Made by a program: the position numbers and the translations under genes. Positions 63,397 to 64,000 of a stretch of 64,000 nucleotides of DNA are shown here, in pieces (within the stretch, counting starts at the first letter, position 1; every line of letters begins with the position of its first letter). Source of the stretch: Pseudomonadota bacterium (lineage in GTDB: Bacteria; Desulfobacterota; Desulfovibrionia; Desulfovibrionales; Desulfomicrobiaceae); contig JAHIQM010000016.1 of assembly GCA_018902545.1 (NCBI GenBank), positions 62,001 through 126,000 on the forward strand, in the 5' to 3' direction. The notes beneath the pieces were generated by a model. It searched no databases. It saw only the letters and a program-made list of their open reading frames with translations, and was not told the origin of the DNA.

Positions 63397-64000
63397 CTAT
63401 TTCCACTCCTTGAAGGTTTCGGAACGGTAGCAGTAGTAACAACGCGAATCGTCACGGAAAAAACGAAGCAGCAGCATGCCGGCCACGAACCCGCCAATAT
63501 GCGCCCACCAGGCCACCCCGCCGCCTCCGGACGAGGCCAGCATCCCGGACAGGACCTGGGTCATGAACCATGCTCCCAGGTAAAAAACGGCTGGCAGTTC
63601 GAAAACAAAGGGGATGATCAGAATCGGCAGAAAGGTGACCACCTTGGCATGCGGATACAGGAAGAAGTAAGCGCCCATGACCCCGGCAATGGCCCCGGAA
63701 GCCCCGACCACCGGCACCATGGACCCGGGATCGGTGAGCATGTGCACCGCCAGCGCGCCCAGGCCGCAGAGCAGGTAAAAAGCCAGGAACTTGAAGGGAC
63801 CCATCACGTCTTCGACGTTGTCCCCGAAAATCCACAGGGTCCACATATTGAAGATAAGGTGCAGCCAGCCGGAATGCAGAAACATGTGCGCGCCAAGGGG
63901 CAGCAGCAGGCCTTCGGGGTATCCGTGGATCATGGCCCACTGCGGGTCGAAATAGCGGGCTGGCACCACTCCGTACAGGTGAAAGAGCGTGAACTCCTGG
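63397..64000 (-). CDS. Rhomboid-family intramembrane serine protease (5' end outside window)
   Basis: A partial gene: the open frame runs through the window edge (FTLFHLYGVVPARYF is encoded up to base 64000). It has the rhomboid N-terminal loop HMFLHSGWLHLIFNMWTLWIFG, the catalytic serine in GASGAIAG, and the catalytic histidine in WWAHIGGFVAG. Five or six helices are seen. It ends RCYYCYRSETFKEWK, a short cysteine-containing tail. sufC follows after 86 bases. Substrate unknown. Confidence 0.92.
   Translation of the reverse strand, partial: QEFTLFHLYGVVPARYFDPQWAMIHGYPEGLLLPLGAHMFLHSGWLHLIFNMWTLWIFGDNVEDVMGPFKFLAFYLLCGLGALAVHMLTDPGSMVPVVGASGAIAGVMGAYFFLYPHAKVVTFLPILIIPFVFELPAVFYLGAWFMTQVLSGMLASSGGGGVAWWAHIGGFVAGMLLLRFFRDDSRCYYCYRSETFKEWK

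Overview
The window is about 60% GC, densely coded and mostly organised in short overlapping operons. The gene set suggests a Gram-negative, anaerobic, hydrogen- and organic-acid-using delta-proteobacterium (Desulfobacterota, order Desulfovibrionales). Desulfomicrobium is my best guess for the genus, from memory of gene content only. Supporting signs are HypF (NiFe hydrogenase maturation), a very large FAD/2x[4Fe-4S]/CCG oxidoreductase of the lactate/glycolate dehydrogenase type, a rhodanese-rubrerythrin fusion, a minimal sufC-sufB pair, a type 2 dihydroorotase, and outer-membrane genes (lptFG, a FadL-type protein). I found no rRNA, tRNA, CRISPR array, transposase or prophage block.

Layout. 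1-6.2 kb (minus strand): metF, an orphan pilC/T2SF gene, mutT, an ABC-F ATPase, a small unknown protein and a family 2 glycosyltransferase. 6.4-8.4 kb (plus): mutY overlapping an alpha/beta hydrolase, ended by a strong terminator. 8.5-12.4 kb (minus): a potDABC-type polyamine transporter, then a hybrid sensor kinase and a low-GC acyltransferase. 16.2-17.1 kb (plus): an orphan lysozyme-like gene. 17.1-20.9 kb (minus): an overlapping four-gene operon of a lysine 2,3-aminomutase-like radical SAM enzyme, two ATP-grasp ligases and a GNAT acetyltransferase. This is the best candidate for an undescribed small-molecule pathway. 21.2-25.1 kb (minus): DUF4079-like protein, dus, a DedA/YqaA-like protein, pyrC and a C-terminal J-domain protein. 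25.2-31.2 kb (minus): an RND pump with its lipoprotein adaptor, duplicated palindromic repeats, and manC. 31.4-42.5 kb (plus): rhodanese-rubrerythrin fusion, DUF362, hypF, sppA, the FAD/Fe-S oxidoreductase, ruvX and mltG. 42.5-42.9 kb is a 470-base non-coding interval rich in hairpins. 42.9-49.8 kb (plus): a dppABCDF peptide transporter with an attenuator-like hairpin after the binding-protein gene, a hotdog thioesterase and a VUT-family transporter. 49.9-52.1 kb: a FadL-type outer-membrane protein divergent from a TetR regulator. 52-57 kb (minus): a 60-aa protein, lptF, lptG and a 32-aa membrane peptide, preceded by comEC. 57.2-60.8 kb (plus): a single-domain response regulator followed by a 1051-aa protein with a degenerate PHP-like module and a membrane domain. 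60.9-64 kb (minus): a rhomboid protease (cut by the window edge), sufC-sufB and a DUF457-type membrane protein.

Three features stand out. The first is the beta-amino-acid/ATP-grasp/GNAT operon. The second is a family of nested palindromes whose short linkers are conserved while the arms differ in sequence yet stay self-complementary, two of them touching the stop codon of a gene. The third is the response regulator plus giant PHP-like membrane protein pair. Starts were revised where a good Shine-Dalgarno sequence (SD) or an overlap with the neighbouring gene decided the matter. Function assignments come from motif recognition without database searches.
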